Shown here: positions 5,845 to 7,456 of the stretch, piece by piece | Layout of the letters: every line of letters starts with the position of its first letter | How positions within the stretch are numbered: position 1 is the first letter of the stretch | Assembly (NCBI GenBank): GCA_014380985.1 | Contig: JACMIU010000613.1 | Coordinates: 1-7,456, forward strand | DNA: 7,456 nucleotides | Reading direction: 5' to 3' | DNA from: Armatimonadota bacterium | GTDB taxonomy: Bacteria > Armatimonadota > Armatimonadia > Armatimonadales > Armatimonadaceae | Notes under the pieces: generated by a model | Databases searched by the model: none | Seen by the model: the letters and a program-made list of their open reading frames with translations, nothing else | What the model was told of the DNA's origin: nothing | Made by a program: the position numbers and the translations under genes

Positions 5845-5981
5845 GATGAAGGTACTTTCAAATTCGGGGAGTCAAAGGAACCTGCCCTTATTTCGATCGT
5901 TGCCGACGATACTCCTTTCTTTTGCTGTAAACTTTTTTCGTGGTAACATTGTAATACTTTGACCGCTCTGGAGAAAAAACA
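5845..5981. promoter_or_regulatory. Divergent intergenic region with promoter- and operator-like elements
   Basis: This 137-bp spacer separates the minus-strand membrane-protein gene from the plus-strand toxin-antitoxin pair and must hold promoters for both unless they are read from outside. For the plus strand, TTGCTG (5922-5927) and TAACAT (5944-5949) with a 16-base spacer form a weak sigma-70-like pair. For the minus strand, TACAAT (plus-strand 5948-5953) is a good -10 but lacks a clear -35. A near-perfect 15-bp palindrome, ATCGTTGCCGACGAT, lies at 5896-5910. A partial palindrome with GGT/ACC ends spans 5942-5964, over the putative plus-strand -10. Either could be the operator of the AbrB-type antitoxin, as such antitoxins usually repress their own operon. 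The element assignments are tentative. Confidence 0.4.
5970..5973 (+). promoter_or_regulatory. Ribosome-binding site of the antitoxin gene
   Basis: GGAG followed by an A-rich spacer of 8 bases before ATG 5982. It is the strongest site of the toxin-antitoxin pair; the toxin gene has only a weak AAAGAA, consistent with more antitoxin than toxin being made. Confidence 0.6.
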
Positions 5982-6209
5982 ATGACACGAACCCTGCAAA
6001 AACATGGCAACAGCCAAGCCCTTGTGATCGAAAAACCGTTGATGGAAGCGATGGGCATCACGATGGATACGAAACTTGAAATCACAGTGAACGGCGACGG
6101 CATGACGATTCGCCCCGCGAATGTCGGCGTTGACCGCGAAACGATGACGGCGACTTTGGAAAAATTGCTTCCGCGCTACGAGCAAATGCTAAAGAATCTG
6201 ACAAAATGA
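5982..6209 (+). CDS. AbrB/MazE-fold antitoxin
   Basis: A 75-residue DNA-binding antitoxin candidate. Residues 1-47 match the swapped-hairpin AbrB/MazE domain: a basic strand with the KHGNSQALVI signature (7-16), the helix KPLMEAMGI (18-26), then strands TKLEITVNGDGMTIRP (30-45). The remaining DRETMTATLEKLLPRYEQMLKNL (51-73) forms an amphipathic helical tail, the usual place for toxin binding. In the family a dimer of this domain binds operator palindromes and represses its own operon. The stop overlaps the start of the Doc-like toxin by ATGA, so the two are translationally coupled with the antitoxin first. The start is fixed by GGAG 8 bases upstream. Partner swapping is notable: Doc toxins classically pair with Phd, which has a different fold. 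Confidence 0.88.
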   Translation: MTRTLQKHGNSQALVIEKPLMEAMGITMDTKLEITVNGDGMTIRPANVGVDRETMTATLEKLLPRYEQMLKNLTK

Positions 6210-6628
6210 ACACCGAAGTTGAGCCACGATTTTTGAGCATTGAGAACGTGCTACAGGCGCACGATTTTTCTATCGAACGCACGGGCGGTTCGCCGGGAGT
6301 ACGCGACTTAGGGCTTTTACAGTCCGCGCTGATGATGCCGCAACAGCAGTTCGGCGGACACTTCCTGCACGAGGGGTTCGCCGGAAAAGCCGCCGCCTAC
6401 CTGTATCATATCGCGGCGAATCACCCGTTTATTGACGGCAACAAGCGCACGGCTACTCTTGCGGCGTTGGCGTTTCTGGACATCAACGGTATCGAACCCT
6501 TGCCCGCGCCGGAAGAGTTAGAGCGCGTGACGTGGGCGATTGCCGATGGCTCGATGAGCAAGGCGGAACTTGCCGCGTGGTTCGCGTTGCAACTTGGTGA
6601 ACCCGTGCCTACGTCAGACGAGGAGTAG
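6206..6628 (+). CDS. doc: Doc-family (Fic-fold, death-on-curing) toxin
   Basis: A 140-residue Fic-fold toxin. The N-terminal part has the Doc-family pattern VLQAHDFSIERTGGSPGVRD (15-34) and LLQSALMMPQQQFGG (37-51). The active-site loop HPFIDGNKRTAT (73-84) fits the HxFxD(A/G)NKR form of Doc: His73, Asp77, Asn79, Lys80 and Arg81 are all present. The Lys in place of the second Gly of true Fic AMPylators indicates the Doc type. The studied P1 Doc is a kinase that phosphorylates elongation factor Tu and stops translation; the same reaction is inferred here, not shown. All catalytic residues are intact, so the toxin should be active. It starts at an ATG overlapping the antitoxin stop and lacks a strong ribosome-binding site of its own. 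Its final 15 bp overlap the 3' end of moeA on the other strand. Confidence 0.92.
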   Translation: MNTEVEPRFLSIENVLQAHDFSIERTGGSPGVRDLGLLQSALMMPQQQFGGHFLHEGFAGKAAAYLYHIAANHPFIDGNKRTATLAALAFLDINGIEPLPAPEELERVTWAIADGSMSKAELAAWFALQLGEPVPTSDEE

Positions 6629-7456
6629 CGCGGGGAGCGAGTCGCCCGCTGCGTAGTCGCCGTGGGCTTCGTCCGCGATAAGCAGGGCGTTCGCACCGAC
6701 CATAGACGCGGTGCGGTGCGACCCTTGCGCCCCGGTGACACGGGCGACCGGTGCGCCGGTTGTGTACTCGATTCGGGCGCGGACGAACTCGCGCCGTCCC
6801 GGTTCGTGCGGCAAATCCTCGGACAGCGTGGCGATAATTCGGGGGCGGGAGGTTTCGCGGTGTCCGGCTAAGCGACGCAAGACGGGGCGCACGAACAGTT
6901 CAAACGTCACCAGCGACGATGCCGGGTTCCCCGGTAGCCCGAAAAACAGCGCGTTCCCGATTCGTCCGAACGCGAGCGGTTTGCCCGGCTTGATGGTGAT
7001 GCGCCAAAAATCAAGCGAACCGATTTCCTCAACGACTTCCTTCACGAAGTCCGCCGACCCGACCGACACCCCGCCCGACGAAACGATTACGTCGCACCCG
7101 GAAAGGGAAAGCAGAGCGTTCCGGATCGCGTCCCGGTCGTCGGGCGCGTGTAGCGACGCTTCAATAATGCCGCCCGCCGACTCGACTGCCACAGCAAGGG
7201 CATGACGGTTCGAGTCGCGGATTCTCGCCGGGGGCAAACGGCGCGTTTCCATCGGCATGAGTTCGTTTCCCGTGGATAAAATGCCGACACGGGGGCGGGG
7301 GTGGCACGAAACCTTTGCCATGCCGAGCGACGCCAAAAGCCCGACCACGCCCGCGTTGATGGTATCGCCTTCGTTTAGCACGGTTTGACCCGCTTGCACG
7401 TCCGACCCGGCGCGGCGAATAAAACGTGGCGAAGCAGGCGTTTTCAGGTATAGGTA
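6614..7456 (-). CDS. moeA: Molybdopterin molybdenumtransferase MoeA, N-terminus beyond the window
   Basis: The C-terminal 280 residues of MoeA, which inserts molybdate into adenylylated molybdopterin in molybdenum cofactor synthesis (cytoplasm). The frame is open to the right edge; about 120-130 N-terminal residues of the usual 400-410 are missing, so the GTG at 7399 is not the true start. Visible elements, numbered from the window edge, are: RFIRRAGSDVQAG (11-23) and VVGLLASLG (37-45); RPRVGILSTGNELM (54-67), opening the MoCF-binding domain; IRDSNRHAL (79-87); CDVIVSSGGVSVGSADF (121-137); KPGKPLAFG (157-164); and GLPGNPASSLVTFELFVRP (173-191). The last domain contains REFVRARIE (222-230) and GSHRTASMVGANALLI (245-260). 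No key motif is lost. It is convergent with, and overlaps, the doc gene; other cofactor genes are not in view. Confidence 0.95.
   Translation of the reverse strand, partial: YLYLKTPASPRFIRRAGSDVQAGQTVLNEGDTINAGVVGLLASLGMAKVSCHPRPRVGILSTGNELMPMETRRLPPARIRDSNRHALAVAVESAGGIIEASLHAPDDRDAIRNALLSLSGCDVIVSSGGVSVGSADFVKEVVEEIGSLDFWRITIKPGKPLAFGRIGNALFFGLPGNPASSLVTFELFVRPVLRRLAGHRETSRPRIIATLSEDLPHEPGRREFVRARIEYTTGAPVARVTGAQGSHRTASMVGANALLIADEAHGDYAAGDSLPALLLV

Noticed and set aside
5255..5962. Plus-strand 235-residue open frame
   Set aside because: It is the complement of the membrane-protein gene. Its Gly/Ala/Pro-rich composition follows from the opposite strand, and it has no ribosome-binding site or recognisable domain.
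5778..6185. Minus-strand 135-residue open frame across the divergent spacer and antitoxin gene
   Set aside because: It overlaps the antitoxin gene antisense, spans promoter-like sequence and has a composition typical of a shadow frame.
5982..6628. Part of a prophage or transposon carrying the toxin-antitoxin pair
   Set aside because: No integrase, transposase, flanking direct repeats or attachment site is visible; the pair stands alone between chromosomal genes.

Overview
The window looks like chromosomal DNA from a diderm (Gram-negative-type) bacterium of moderately high GC. It encodes a periplasmic SurA-like chaperone, signal-peptide-bearing HAF-repeat proteins (one with a C-terminal sorting-like tail) and ordinary housekeeping enzymes. 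The mix of HAF-repeat proteins with a hydrophobic-plus-arginine tail would fit phyla rich in PEP-CTERM-type surface proteins, such as Armatimonadota, Planctomycetota or Verrucomicrobiota. No rRNA or other taxonomic marker is present, so this placement is a weak inference.

Layout. Six genes on the minus strand fill 1-5844. In transcription order they are: a Pro-rich four-helix membrane protein of unknown function (5844-5239), an inositol-monophosphatase-superfamily enzyme (5098-4064), a SurA/PrsA-like peptidyl-prolyl isomerase-type chaperone (4067-3060, with a 4-bp stop/start overlap to the phosphatase), a GalU-like UTP-glucose-1-phosphate uridylyltransferase (2974-2003), and two tandem paralogous HAF-repeat exported proteins (1935-793 and 752 to beyond the left edge). 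A 137-bp divergent spacer (5845-5981) separates these from a plus-strand toxin-antitoxin pair: an AbrB/MazE-fold antitoxin (5982-6209) overlapping a Doc/Fic-fold toxin (6206-6628). The last 15 bp of the toxin gene overlap convergently with the 3' end of moeA (minus strand, 6614 to beyond the right edge).

How the parts relate. GalU supplies UDP-glucose for cell-surface glycans, the SurA-like protein would assist folding of exported proteins, and the HAF-repeat proteins are themselves exported. The left part can therefore be read loosely as an envelope-related neighbourhood, although only the phosphatase/chaperone pair shows clear translational coupling. MoeA belongs to molybdenum cofactor synthesis and has no evident link to the rest. 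The toxin-antitoxin pair looks like an inserted module between the membrane-protein gene and moeA. Its pairing of an AbrB-type antitoxin with a Doc toxin, instead of the classical Phd partner, is the most notable system here. No tRNA, rRNA, CRISPR array, transposase or prophage gene was seen.

Start-site corrections. Ribosome-binding sites and paralogue alignment favour a TTG start for the complete HAF gene, a GTG start for the phosphatase, and internal ATG starts for the chaperone and galU. The longest open frames overstate the N-termini of all four.
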